DNA of 42,066 nucleotides from UBA652 sp964598235 (GTDB lineage Bacteria; Pseudomonadota; Gammaproteobacteria; Nitrosococcales; Methylophagaceae): assembly GCA_964598235.1 (NCBI GenBank), contig CAZRAY010000011.1, forward strand, positions 1-42,066, in the 5' to 3' direction. Below are positions 1 through 7,343 of the stretch, piece after piece. The notes below the pieces were generated by a model. The model was given only the letters and a program-made list of their open reading frames with translations. It had not been told where the DNA came from and made no database searches. How positions within the stretch are numbered: position 1 is the stretch's first letter; each line of letters opens with the position of its first letter. Position numbers and translations under genes: made by a program.

Positions 1-39
1 TAGAAAACCACTGAAAAACAGCTAAAAAAGCACCCGTTT

Positions 40-234
40 TTGCCATTAACTCAAATATTCATTGATGGCACTCTAAAGTCTGAGGTGAAATTTAATGTAT
101 CTGGTTTGGATGTGTCGTTTGCAAAGGAATTATCGAAAACACAGATTATTCAAGACTTCCCTGCACCGGGTAAATCAGTAACCGTAAAATGGAGCGAGGC
201 GGATCAGAATTTTATTATTGTTGATCAGGATTAG
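40..234 (+). CDS. Small hypothetical protein, possibly a fragment
   Basis: A short open frame of 64 residues begins at a TTG and ends with TAG. The same frame is open back to a TAG at positions 1-3, so either the TTG is the start or this is the tail of a gene broken near the window edge. No Shine-Dalgarno sequence is visible before the TTG. The protein has no signal peptide, membrane segment or motif I recognise; it alternates hydrophobic and polar residues like a small beta-rich domain. It converges on yoaA. Function unknown; it could be spurious. Confidence 0.35.
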   Translation: MPLTQIFIDGTLKSEVKFNVSGLDVSFAKELSKTQIIQDFPAPGKSVTVKWSEADQNFIIVDQD

Positions 235-255
235 ATAAATAGTGTGTTTGGAATG

Positions 256-2157
256 CTAATGTTGTTCAAAAAAAGTAACTACATCATCCATCGTTTGTGT
301 GATGGGCATGGCAGGCAGGCTACGTAAAAACAGCTTGCCATAGGGTTTGGTCAGCAAGCGTGGGTCACATAACACCAAGACACCATAATCACTGCTATCC
401 CGGATCAAGCGCCCTATCCCTTGTTTGAGTTGAATCACGGCAGAGGGAATTTGGATAGATTGGAAAGGATTACCACCTCTTGAGCGTAAACCATCAATCC
501 GAGCTTGCAATACAGGATCACCAGGAGATGCGAATGGAATTTTATCGATGAGCACACATGATAATGCCTCACCTCGCACATCTACCCCCTCCCAGAAGCT
601 ATTGGTGCCTAATAACACGGCATTGCCATGAGAACGGAACTCATTTAGCAAATTGGACTTGGAGGCGCTACCCTGCACCATCAAAGGATATTTGCACCCT
701 TCTAATGCGGCGGCAACTAAATTCATAGCACGGTAACTGGTAAATAGCAGAAATGTTCGTCCTTCGCTGACTGTAATCAATTCTTTCGCTAATTTGCTAA
801 TATGATCGGCGTACGCTGCATCATTGGGCTCCACGGGAATGCCTGGCATATAAAGCAAACTTTGTTTGGCATAATCAAATGGACTCTCCCATATTGCAGT
901 TTCCGATTGCTCAATGCCTAACTGGCGCTGAAAATTTTTAAAACTGCCTGCCACGGTTAACGTTGCCGAGGTAAAGATCCAACTGGCGGGCTTTTCCTCC
1001 ATCCACTGTTGGAAATGACTACTCACCTCATGCGGCGTCGCATAGAAGCTAAATCCAGACTGCTGAATTTCAGCCCATAAAATTGTATCAGGTGTTGCAG
1101 CATTGCTAAATTGCGTTAACATCTGCTGTAGAAAATGACAGCGCTCAACACACTGTTCAATACCTTTTCCGCGTGTTTCTGCAAGCGTTAGGTATTCCCC
1201 TAGTGACTCAATTGATTCAATTAGGCTCGTTAAAAAAGAAGGCACCTTGGGCTGCTCAGCTAATGATTGCCATGCAACACGCTGCTCATCTCCACCTAGG
1301 ATGACTCGCAAACGATGTAATGCCCCTTCAACTTGCTCTACATGTGTCTTGATTTCAGCCATGTCAGGGGCATCATGTGCAATTTCGTTGATGCTATCAC
1401 GGCCTAGCTCCTGAATTTGATAACTGCTAATACGATCACTTAGAAATTGTGTCGCAATGGCTGGCAATTGATGCGCCTCATCAATAATATAGGCATCAGC
1501 CGCGGGCAATAACTCTCCCTGCCCTGATGCTTTGAGTGACATATCAGACATCAACAAATGATGGTTCACTACCACCACATCGGCTTCTTGCGCCTGCTTG
1601 CGCGCTTCATTTACAAAGCACTCTCCGTAATCAGGGCAATCCTGACCGACACAGTTATCCATGGTTGACGTTACTTTAGACCAAACCGGCGAACGCTCTT
1701 CCAATATATCTGTTTCGCTTAAATCACCGCTTTTTGTATGCGCTGACCAATTCCGCAATAACTCTAAGCTGGCATAATGCTCATGCATAATGGGATCAGT
1801 CTGACTTAACCGTAAACGGTAATGGCATAGATAATTACTTCGCCCTTTTAATAAAGCTGATTGAAATGGAATGCCTAATGCTTTACGTAAAGTCGGCAAG
1901 TCACGGCTAAACAATTGATCTTGTAAGTTTTTAGTCCCTGTTGAAATAAAGACTTTCTGCCCTGATAAGATGGTTGGTGCGAGATAGGCGAATGTTTTAC
2001 CCGTGCCGGTTCCCGCTTCAGCAACCAAAACTTGCTGGGCTTCCAATGTTGATAAAATTGCTTCAGCCATTTCCAATTGCTGAGGTCGCGGAGAAAATCC
2101 ATCAATATGCTGCGATAAAATACCACCCTGCTCAAAAATATGAGGCAAGCTTGTCAT
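256..2157 (-). CDS. yoaA: DinG-family ATP-dependent DNA helicase YoaA
   Basis: A 633-residue superfamily 2 iron-sulfur helicase of the DinG/XPD type, about the length of E. coli YoaA. Walker A (AGTGTGKT) lies near residues 48-55 and the DEAH box (IIDEAHQLP) near 224-232. Cysteines 111, 169, 174 and 180 are spaced as expected for the 4Fe-4S cluster of this family. Near the C-terminus, QGIGRLIRD fits helicase motif VI. In E. coli YoaA acts with the Hol chi subunit of the clamp loader in tolerance of replication-blocking damage; that role is inferred here. It starts one base after the stop of the GIDE-domain gene, so it is probably the last gene of a lemA-GIDE-yoaA operon. DinG is the alternative name, but length and motif spacing favour YoaA. 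Confidence 0.92.
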   Translation of the reverse strand: MTSLPHIFEQGGILSQHIDGFSPRPQQLEMAEAILSTLEAQQVLVAEAGTGTGKTFAYLAPTILSGQKVFISTGTKNLQDQLFSRDLPTLRKALGIPFQSALLKGRSNYLCHYRLRLSQTDPIMHEHYASLELLRNWSAHTKSGDLSETDILEERSPVWSKVTSTMDNCVGQDCPDYGECFVNEARKQAQEADVVVVNHHLLMSDMSLKASGQGELLPAADAYIIDEAHQLPAIATQFLSDRISSYQIQELGRDSINEIAHDAPDMAEIKTHVEQVEGALHRLRVILGGDEQRVAWQSLAEQPKVPSFLTSLIESIESLGEYLTLAETRGKGIEQCVERCHFLQQMLTQFSNAATPDTILWAEIQQSGFSFYATPHEVSSHFQQWMEEKPASWIFTSATLTVAGSFKNFQRQLGIEQSETAIWESPFDYAKQSLLYMPGIPVEPNDAAYADHISKLAKELITVSEGRTFLLFTSYRAMNLVAAALEGCKYPLMVQGSASKSNLLNEFRSHGNAVLLGTNSFWEGVDVRGEALSCVLIDKIPFASPGDPVLQARIDGLRSRGGNPFQSIQIPSAVIQLKQGIGRLIRDSSDYGVLVLCDPRLLTKPYGKLFLRSLPAMPITQTMDDVVTFFEQH

Positions 2158-2158
2158 A

Positions 2159-3145
2159 TTAAAATAAACCTTGTCGGAGATTAAATGCCCAAATTAACGC
2201 ACTACCAGCCCCCATAAACGTAAACAAAGCAACAGCCGCGCGCCAGTAGTAACGCGTGATTAAACTTGACTCTGGTTTGGCTGATAAAATAAAGGGTTGG
2301 TCTTTTTTACGGCTGCTACGCAATAAATTCAATAATTGCTGTTTTTCAGGCTGGAGTTGCCCGCGCTTAACCTCTCGCATAGCAGCTTTACGCACTGCTT
2401 CCCATTCAGTGATATCAATCTCACCGTCGTTGTTTGCATCAAATTTAGCTAATAGTTCAGGATCTTGTTTCCACTGCCGTAGTAAATTTGTTAGTGCTTC
2501 TTTTTCATAATCAGGCGTAATATGCCCATGTGTTTCAAACAAACCGCTCGCATAGAGCTCATCTCCCTCATCAATGCGATATTCAGTGTATCGCATCACT
2601 GAGCCACTACCATTACTAAATTCTAGTCCTGAATCCCGTGCATACCATGTTTTTTTACGGGTAGCGATAACATCAGCATAGTCTGGATCGATAACACACT
2701 GGCCGGTATCATCTTCTAATAGAAATAAATCATCGCTGACGGTATAAGCATCAGGTGAAAAATTGGCATTAGAGAAGCTGAAAATTGAGCGAATTAAATT
2801 AATAATGATGGCATATTCCCAATGCCATCTATGCCACCCACTATAACCAGCATCAATTTCGACCACTTTATAGCGATACCAAACACATTCAGCCCCCGAG
2901 GCCGAAATGGTACGCGGCCCATCCATACGTTTGGCATAACCAACGAGTTCAACATAGCCCTGCACTGCAGCACGAATAGTTGAAGTGGGTGTGTTTTCAA
3001 CTAAACGTGCATTATGAAACCACTTATAGATCCGCCAGCAGCTATAAAGGCAAATAGCCAATAACATAGAAAACCCGATTCCAAAGGAAACGGGTTTTGT
3101 GTTGATTATCGTGTCGTAAGCTATTGAATAGAGCCAGTCTGTCAT
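2159..3145 (-). CDS. GIDE-domain membrane protein with an EF-hand
   Basis: 328 residues with a membrane segment near residues 20-40 and another near 300-320, enclosing a soluble region. The central part (about 60-210) has the pattern of the E3 ubiquitin-ligase-like GIDE domain found in bacterial proteins encoded beside lemA: GYVELVGYAKR, a CVWYRYKV strand, and DDTGQCVIDP. No RING finger is present, so ligase activity should not be assumed. After it comes a canonical EF-hand loop, DANNDGEIDITE (236-247), with ligands at positions 1, 3, 5, 7, 9 and 12, suggesting calcium binding. The start ATG overlaps the lemA stop by 4 nt, implying translational coupling. Function unknown; envelope or membrane role inferred. 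Confidence 0.8.
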   Translation of the reverse strand: MTDWLYSIAYDTIINTKPVSFGIGFSMLLAICLYSCWRIYKWFHNARLVENTPTSTIRAAVQGYVELVGYAKRMDGPRTISASGAECVWYRYKVVEIDAGYSGWHRWHWEYAIIINLIRSIFSFSNANFSPDAYTVSDDLFLLEDDTGQCVIDPDYADVIATRKKTWYARDSGLEFSNGSGSVMRYTEYRIDEGDELYASGLFETHGHITPDYEKEALTNLLRQWKQDPELLAKFDANNDGEIDITEWEAVRKAAMREVKRGQLQPEKQQLLNLLRSSRKKDQPFILSAKPESSLITRYYWRAAVALFTFMGAGSALIWAFNLRQGLF

Positions 3146-3717
3146 TGATTAAACAGATCTTTAATATTAACGTCCGTCGTTTCTTCTGCCGCAAATTTTA
3201 ATAATTTATGAGGCTTGAAGCCAAACAAGGATGCCAGGATTAAATCTGGGAATTGCTCAATCCGCACATTATTATTATTCACGCTTTCATTATAAAATTC
3301 ACGGCGGTCAGCAATGGTGTTTTCTAAACCCGTGATACGTAATTGTAGGTGTTGAAAAGTTTCGTTCGCTTTTAGATCAGGATAGGCTTCAGCCACAGCA
3401 AACAAATTCCCAAGCCCGAGGCGTAATGCCCCTTCTGCCTGCCCTAAAGCACCGACATCACCCGATTGCTGCGCTTGGGCGACAGATGAACGCGCTAACA
3501 TCACCTTCTCCAGCGTTTCTTGTTCATGCTTCATATACTGCTTACATGTCTCAATGAGTTTAGGCAACTCATCATGTCGTTGTTTTAACAAGACATCAAC
3601 ATTTGCCCAAGCTTTACCTATATTGTGTTTTAGACTGACTAGGTTGTTATAAATCAAGACAATATAACCAACAAAGGTGATAACCGCTGCAAGCATAATG
3701 AATTCGAATACGCCCAT
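3142..3717 (-). CDS. lemA: LemA family protein
   Basis: A 191-residue protein with one N-terminal membrane helix (about residues 5-25) followed by a long helical region. The segment YNNLVSLKHNIGKAWANVDV and the later FPDLILASLFGF are typical of LemA proteins. LemA-family proteins are membrane-anchored helical bundles with no settled biochemical role; they often sit beside GIDE-domain or TPM-domain genes, as here. A strong GGGGAG ribosome-binding site precedes the ATG. It is the first gene of the likely lemA-GIDE-yoaA operon and is separated from the upstream fae-like gene by that gene's terminator. Confidence 0.93.
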   Translation of the reverse strand: MGVFEFIMLAAVITFVGYIVLIYNNLVSLKHNIGKAWANVDVLLKQRHDELPKLIETCKQYMKHEQETLEKVMLARSSVAQAQQSGDVGALGQAEGALRLGLGNLFAVAEAYPDLKANETFQHLQLRITGLENTIADRREFYNESVNNNNVRIEQFPDLILASLFGFKPHKLLKFAAEETTDVNIKDLFNQ

Positions 3718-3784
3718 AATAACTTCTCCCCTTTTTAAACGTTATGTTATTGTAATAATAGCATTTTACGGCTATTTTTGCTAT

Positions 3785-3816
3785 AAAAAAGGCCCGTTTA
3801 TAACAAACGAGCCTTT
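3785..3816 (-). terminator. Rho-independent terminator after the fae-like gene
   Basis: Read on the minus strand, AAAGGCTCGTTT and AAACGGGCCTTT form a 12-bp stem with one G-U pair around a 5-nt loop, followed by a T run. It lies about 20 nt past the stop codon of the fae-like gene and upstream of lemA, so it separates the two transcription units. Confidence 0.85.
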
Positions 3817-3838
3817 AATGTCTAATTAGTTTGCTAAG

Positions 3839-4387
3839 TTACTTTTTAGCATCCAATTCTTTTTGGTAATACTTATGTACTAATTTATCTTGATTCTCTA
3901 ATAAGAAATCAATACTTGGTTCATTATTCATCGCTTTTTCAATCGCTTTACGCGTTGCTTCGCGGTGAATTTTATACAAGGCTTCATGATCTAAATCTTC
4001 AACTGTTGTGATTTGAGGATGTAACCAGACTGATACGATAATGCCTAAGTCATTTGCTTTTTCTTTAGGGATAGTGCCGTTGCGAACCGCATCTAATACA
4101 CCATTAGAAATCGCACCTTGTACCGTACCCATTAGGATGGAGGTATATGCGTTACTACGGACTGTTACCTTGCTCACCATAATCGTAGCAGGCTTCACCA
4201 TCATATCGGTATTCATTAGTGCCAACACACGTGTGTGGCCTTTCACTTGATCTCCCATTAGATTAGCAAATGCGGTACCAAAAGGGCCATCAAATTCACC
4301 AATAATAACTTCTGGCTCCGCTGCTGTGAATGGTGGTCCACCTGCTACAAGACACTCGCCTACGCGCATTACGATTTTTTCACTCAT
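3839..4387 (-). CDS. Formaldehyde-activating enzyme (Fae) homologue lacking the catalytic His
   Basis: A 182-residue protein of the Fae family. Fae condenses formaldehyde with tetrahydromethanopterin in methylotrophs. Family-like segments are VGECLV near the N-terminus, VIIGEFDGPFGTAFANLM, VKPATIMVSKVTV, and IHREATRKAIEKAMNNEP near the end. From memory, the Methylobacterium enzyme has AHIDLIIG with active-site His22; here the aligned segment is AEPEVIIG, with Glu24 at that place and no nearby His. This points to a Fae2/Fae3-type paralogue of unknown activity rather than the main enzyme. The start is set at ATG 4387 because GGAG sits 7 nt before it; a TTG at 4399 overlaps that site. It is monocistronic, with its own promoter candidate and terminator. 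Confidence 0.85.
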   Translation of the reverse strand: MSEKIVMRVGECLVAGGPPFTAAEPEVIIGEFDGPFGTAFANLMGDQVKGHTRVLALMNTDMMVKPATIMVSKVTVRSNAYTSILMGTVQGAISNGVLDAVRNGTIPKEKANDLGIIVSVWLHPQITTVEDLDHEALYKIHREATRKAIEKAMNNEPSIDFLLENQDKLVHKYYQKELDAKK

Positions 4388-4399
4388 TTTGTTCTCCAA

Positions 4400-4737
4400 A
4401 TTATTCTCAGTTTAAGTACGTTGCTAATTATCCTTTGGTTTGGTCATCGACGCAAGTAAAACTACTCCCCCATGATGTGTGATAGATCTAGACTAAATAT
4501 AGGTGAGGTCTGTGGATAAGTCTGTGGTTAAATATAAATCACACGCCTCACATCAGATTATTTATGCTTAAATAAGACATTAATTGAGGCTTGATTTAAG
4601 GATTAATAGTCATTAATAACAATACCTTGAGAGTGATTCCTGTTATTTCAATGCGTTAGCGGGAATATATTTCGTAACATATTGATTATTGTGAATAAGT
4701 TCTTTAGGAAATGTCGCCATATCACGACATTGATATG
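4400..4737. other. Non-coding region between the acyltransferase and fae-like genes
   Basis: About 340 nt without a credible gene. It holds the candidate promoter of the fae-like gene at its left end. At 4511-4519 there is an exact DnaA-box sequence, TGTGGATAA, followed by a near copy TGTGGTTAA at 4523-4531. No RNA gene, long hairpin or repeat was recognised in the rest, which is AT-rich. Confidence 0.5.
4427..4455 (-). promoter_or_regulatory. Candidate sigma70 promoter of the fae-like gene
   Basis: On the minus strand a TTGCGT hexamer and a GATAAT hexamer are separated by exactly 17 nt, 40 nt upstream of the fae-like start codon. The -10 matches 5 of 6 consensus bases and the -35 only 3 of 6. 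Assigned by eye. Confidence 0.4.
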
Positions 4738-5907
4738 TTATTGGCGTAAATAATGTCGACATGCAGCAATGGCTTTGCTTTCAATTAAATACCAAGACAA
4801 GGAAGCGAGGACAAGTGTGATAATTGAACACATCACAAATAGCCACGGGAAGCGATATCCTTCCATTGTCGCAATCCAAGAGTTTTTAAGTAGCCAGTTT
4901 AATACTGGAATATGCCATAAATAAATACCATAACTGATCATGCCGATAAATTGGATAAGTTTATTTCCAAAAATAAATTCTATGATATTTATACGCGCAG
5001 CCGCAGCTAAAATAACGGTTAATACGGCGATGCTACAAATAGATGTCCAGACATAGAAAATAAAGGCACCCGCCCAATATTCTGCGCCACCGATATGCAT
5101 CCATCGGAGCGTGAAGGCATAAACAATCAAGGCGACGGGCAAAGTCCATGATAATGTTTTTTTATAGCGAGTGACATCAATTGCTACTGTCTCATAATAG
5201 TAAACATGCAGCATGGCGCCAAACATGCCTAAAGCAAAAGAATCCATTGCGCCAGGCAATTGCGTTGCCCATAAAAAAGTGGGGGTTGCATGTAAGATGT
5301 TTATAACAAACCATCGCCAAGTAAGCATCATGATGAATGCACCTGTAAGCAACAACCAGCGTTTTTGCCAGGCCAAGAAAATACTAAACACAGGTAATGC
5401 AAAATAGAATGATAATTCTATTGGTAAGGTCCACCACACACCATTTAAATCTGTTGTTCCAATCCCCAAAGGTGGCGGCACAAATAGCATCAGTAAATAT
5501 TGTGGGATTTCGCTGGCATTAATTAGAAACTGATTTTGCACGAACCAACCTACAATTAAAAGGAGCAATAATTGTATGTAATACGCTGGAAATACACGTG
5601 CAATACGTCTCGCTAAAAACCCACGGATATTGGGTTTATCACGCATGCCATACCGCCAACGAACAAAAGGCAATGACAATAAAAACCCAGACAGCACAAA
5701 GAATATATGCACCCCTGCCCAGCCAGTAGAAAAAGCAGGTGTCATATCAAAAGTCATGCCTCTAATATTGACGGTCATCAGCTTAGGTCCAGAAAATGCC
5801 CAAGCATGATATAGCATCACCCAGACCGCAGCAAAACCGCGCAATCCGGTTAGGGCCGGCATGTCACCTGATGGCGTCGATTTGTCCTGATATGAAGTGC
5901 GCTGCAC
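4738..5907 (-). CDS. Acyltransferase family 3 membrane protein (OafA/YrhL-like)
   Basis: 389 residues with about ten hydrophobic segments, typical of acyltransferase 3 proteins that move acyl groups onto sugars of surface polysaccharide, lipopolysaccharide or other envelope molecules. The N-terminal block MPALTGLRGFAAVWVMLYHA carries the family histidine, and FVLSGFLLSLPFVRWR is the usual second conserved block. Acceptor and donor cannot be read from the sequence. The GTG at 5907 is a reasonable start because AGGA lies 8 nt upstream; the conserved domain begins at residue 16. It is the last gene of a likely ycgN / HGG-protein / acyltransferase run, 28 nt after its neighbour. Confidence 0.88.
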   Translation of the reverse strand: MQRTSYQDKSTPSGDMPALTGLRGFAAVWVMLYHAWAFSGPKLMTVNIRGMTFDMTPAFSTGWAGVHIFFVLSGFLLSLPFVRWRYGMRDKPNIRGFLARRIARVFPAYYIQLLLLLIVGWFVQNQFLINASEIPQYLLMLFVPPPLGIGTTDLNGVWWTLPIELSFYFALPVFSIFLAWQKRWLLLTGAFIMMLTWRWFVINILHATPTFLWATQLPGAMDSFALGMFGAMLHVYYYETVAIDVTRYKKTLSWTLPVALIVYAFTLRWMHIGGAEYWAGAFIFYVWTSICSIAVLTVILAAAARINIIEFIFGNKLIQFIGMISYGIYLWHIPVLNWLLKNSWIATMEGYRFPWLFVMCSIITLVLASLSWYLIESKAIAACRHYLRQ

Positions 5908-5935
5908 GCTGCGTTTCCTTTTTAATGCTCAATAA

Positions 5936-6370
5936 TTAGTTATCGTTATCATCTGGCGCTGGTTTTTTAGACCTTATTTCTCGCCGTGCCAGCCCGCCAT
6001 GCATCCGACATCGGGTGGCTAAACAACCCATTTTCCACCCTTCCGGCTGACGGATTGCCACCACTGTTTTGCACCTTTTCCCATTAGGCAAAGATACGCC
6101 ACACACAGGGCGATGGCGTTTGGTTTTTTCCCAACTTTCTAATGCTTGGCCTGCTCGTCGAATCCGCTTCACTTCTGCAGGCGTTGGCTTTATTGGATCA
6201 CAATTCTCACGTTTCTCATCTGTATGTCGCCACCAGTATCGTACAACAGGTAGCGGTAAACTATAACGCCTCGCTAAATCATCTGGCTTTCGGAAAATAG
6301 ACATCCGCATCAAGGTTATTGCTGCTCGTTCTAGCCTTGCGGTATATTCTTTTATTTCTGATGCTTTCAT
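5936..6370 (-). CDS. Small basic protein with zinc-finger-like C/HGG motif
   Basis: 144 residues, very basic, with no membrane segment. The N-terminal half contains DDLARRYSLPLPVVRYWWRH, which could form a helix-turn-helix. The C-terminal half has Cys90, Cys100, Cys116, Cys121 and His124 in CRMHGGLARR. This recalls the HGGxxTG motif proteins common in phages and mobile DNA, where the pattern is RCRMHGG; here the TG is replaced by RR. Zinc and nucleic-acid binding are inferences. It lies 10 nt after the ycgN stop and 28 nt before the acyltransferase. No Shine-Dalgarno sequence is clear before ATG 6370. No specific function recognised. Confidence 0.6.
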   Translation of the reverse strand: MKASEIKEYTARLERAAITLMRMSIFRKPDDLARRYSLPLPVVRYWWRHTDEKRENCDPIKPTPAEVKRIRRAGQALESWEKTKRHRPVCGVSLPNGKRCKTVVAIRQPEGWKMGCLATRCRMHGGLARREIRSKKPAPDDNDN

Positions 6371-6380
6371 GTCAGTAGCA

Positions 6381-6875
6381 TCATTTGGATAATTTCAAGG
6401 AAATAACTTCGGCGGTGAGATCCGTGAGTGCGGTTTCTTTAATCGCAATATCAGATACGCTCATGCCTGCTTTTATGACGCTCTCTACATCGCCAGTAAT
6501 AAGTGGATGCCAGTCTGGTAAGGGTTTGTTTTCTGCTAGTAAACGATAAGCACAGCTTTCAGGCAACCAATTAAAATAAGCTTGTTGGTCGACTGATAAT
6601 TTAACGCAATCCGGTATGCGTTGGCTACGATTGGCATAATCTTGGCAGCGGCATTGCGCAATATCAAGTAATTCACAGGCAACACGGGTGTAATAGACCT
6701 GACCATCATCGGCATCTTCTAACTTGTGTAAACAACAACGCCCACAGCCATCACAAAGACTTTCCCACTCTGTCGTGCTCATTTCAGTGAGCAACTTCTG
6801 TTCCCAGAATGGTTGTGATGTTTTATCCTGTTTAGTTATGACCGCTTCCCCACTATTAATTGCCAATATCAACAC
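6381..6875 (-). CDS. YcgN family (UPF0260) cysteine-cluster protein
   Basis: A protein of up to 164 residues matching E. coli YcgN closely in pattern: PFWEQKLLTEMSTTEWESLC, then DGCGRCCLHKL, a later CQCRDY-like CRCQDY, and SCAYRLLAENKPLPDWHPL. The clustered cysteines suggest metal or iron-sulfur binding, but the role of this family is unknown. The start is uncertain: GTG 6875 or TTG 6872 or 6866 are the only options upstream of the conserved PFWEQ block, and none has a good ribosome-binding site. Any of them makes the 5' end overlap the divergent gene starting at 6838. Confidence 0.85.
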   Translation of the reverse strand: MLILAINSGEAVITKQDKTSQPFWEQKLLTEMSTTEWESLCDGCGRCCLHKLEDADDGQVYYTRVACELLDIAQCRCQDYANRSQRIPDCVKLSVDQQAYFNWLPESCAYRLLAENKPLPDWHPLITGDVESVIKAGMSVSDIAIKETALTDLTAEVISLKLSK

Positions 6876-7308
6876 TATTGTAAAGGATTATGCCAATGAT
6901 GATTTGCTCCTAATCGGTTCTGCTGTGCCCGCTGATAAATTAGGCACTACGAAACAGTATATAGAGCAGCTATCATCGACCGTGCAATTAGCGAACATAA
7001 AACCCGTTAAACTAGCCATTATCAGTGATTTAATTGAGCGCATGGACAAGCCAACCGCCACTTCACTCTTAGGTTTGATTCGTCATTGTTATGCTGGGCA
7101 TATCGTATTAATTGTTAATTCCAATCAAGCATTATTACAAGGGTGGCAATTGACAGGTTTTCTCAGTTTAGGCTTCAAACAACTTGGAACAGAAATTGAG
7201 GGTTATTCCCTATACAGTTATAACATCAGTCAGTATCAACCTAAGCATGATTGGTTAAATAGCCGGTTTTGGGCGAATCCAGAACAGTTTGGCAAACACC
7301 GATGGTAA
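6838..7308 (+). CDS. DUF6231-like small protein
   Basis: 156 residues from ATG 6838, soluble, with a Rossmann-like alternation: LLLIGSAV, VKLAIISDLIERM, GHIVLIVNSN, then FLSLGFKQLG and a C-terminal WLNSRFWANPEQFGKHRW. The overall pattern and ending resemble a short gammaproteobacterial family I recall as DUF6231; I am only moderately sure of that name. The longer frame from 6724 is rejected because it is antisense to conserved ycgN codons. Its 5' end overlaps ycgN divergently, and it lies 35 nt upstream of ppk. Function unknown. Confidence 0.65.
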   Translation: MTASPLLIANINTIVKDYANDDLLLIGSAVPADKLGTTKQYIEQLSSTVQLANIKPVKLAIISDLIERMDKPTATSLLGLIRHCYAGHIVLIVNSNQALLQGWQLTGFLSLGFKQLGTEIEGYSLYSYNISQYQPKHDWLNSRFWANPEQFGKHRW

Positions 7309-7330
7309 TAATTGTGTCATAAAACCACGG

Positions 7331-7336
7331 TATAAT
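7331..7336 (+). promoter_or_regulatory. Candidate -10 box immediately before ppk
   Basis: A perfect TATAAT ends 7 nt before the ppk ATG, with no Shine-Dalgarno sequence between them. No good -35 hexamer is seen at 16-18 nt. If used, transcription would begin at or next to the start codon. Confidence 0.35.
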
Positions 7337-7343
7337 ATTCGCA

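Noticed and set aside
4511..4531. Replication origin at the DnaA-box pair
   Set aside because: Only two boxes, no AT-rich unwinding array, and no dnaA, dnaN, gidA or rpmH nearby.
6724..6837. N-terminal extension of the DUF6231-like frame
   Set aside because: These codons are antisense to the conserved cysteine cluster of ycgN; ATG 6838 starts the plausible protein.
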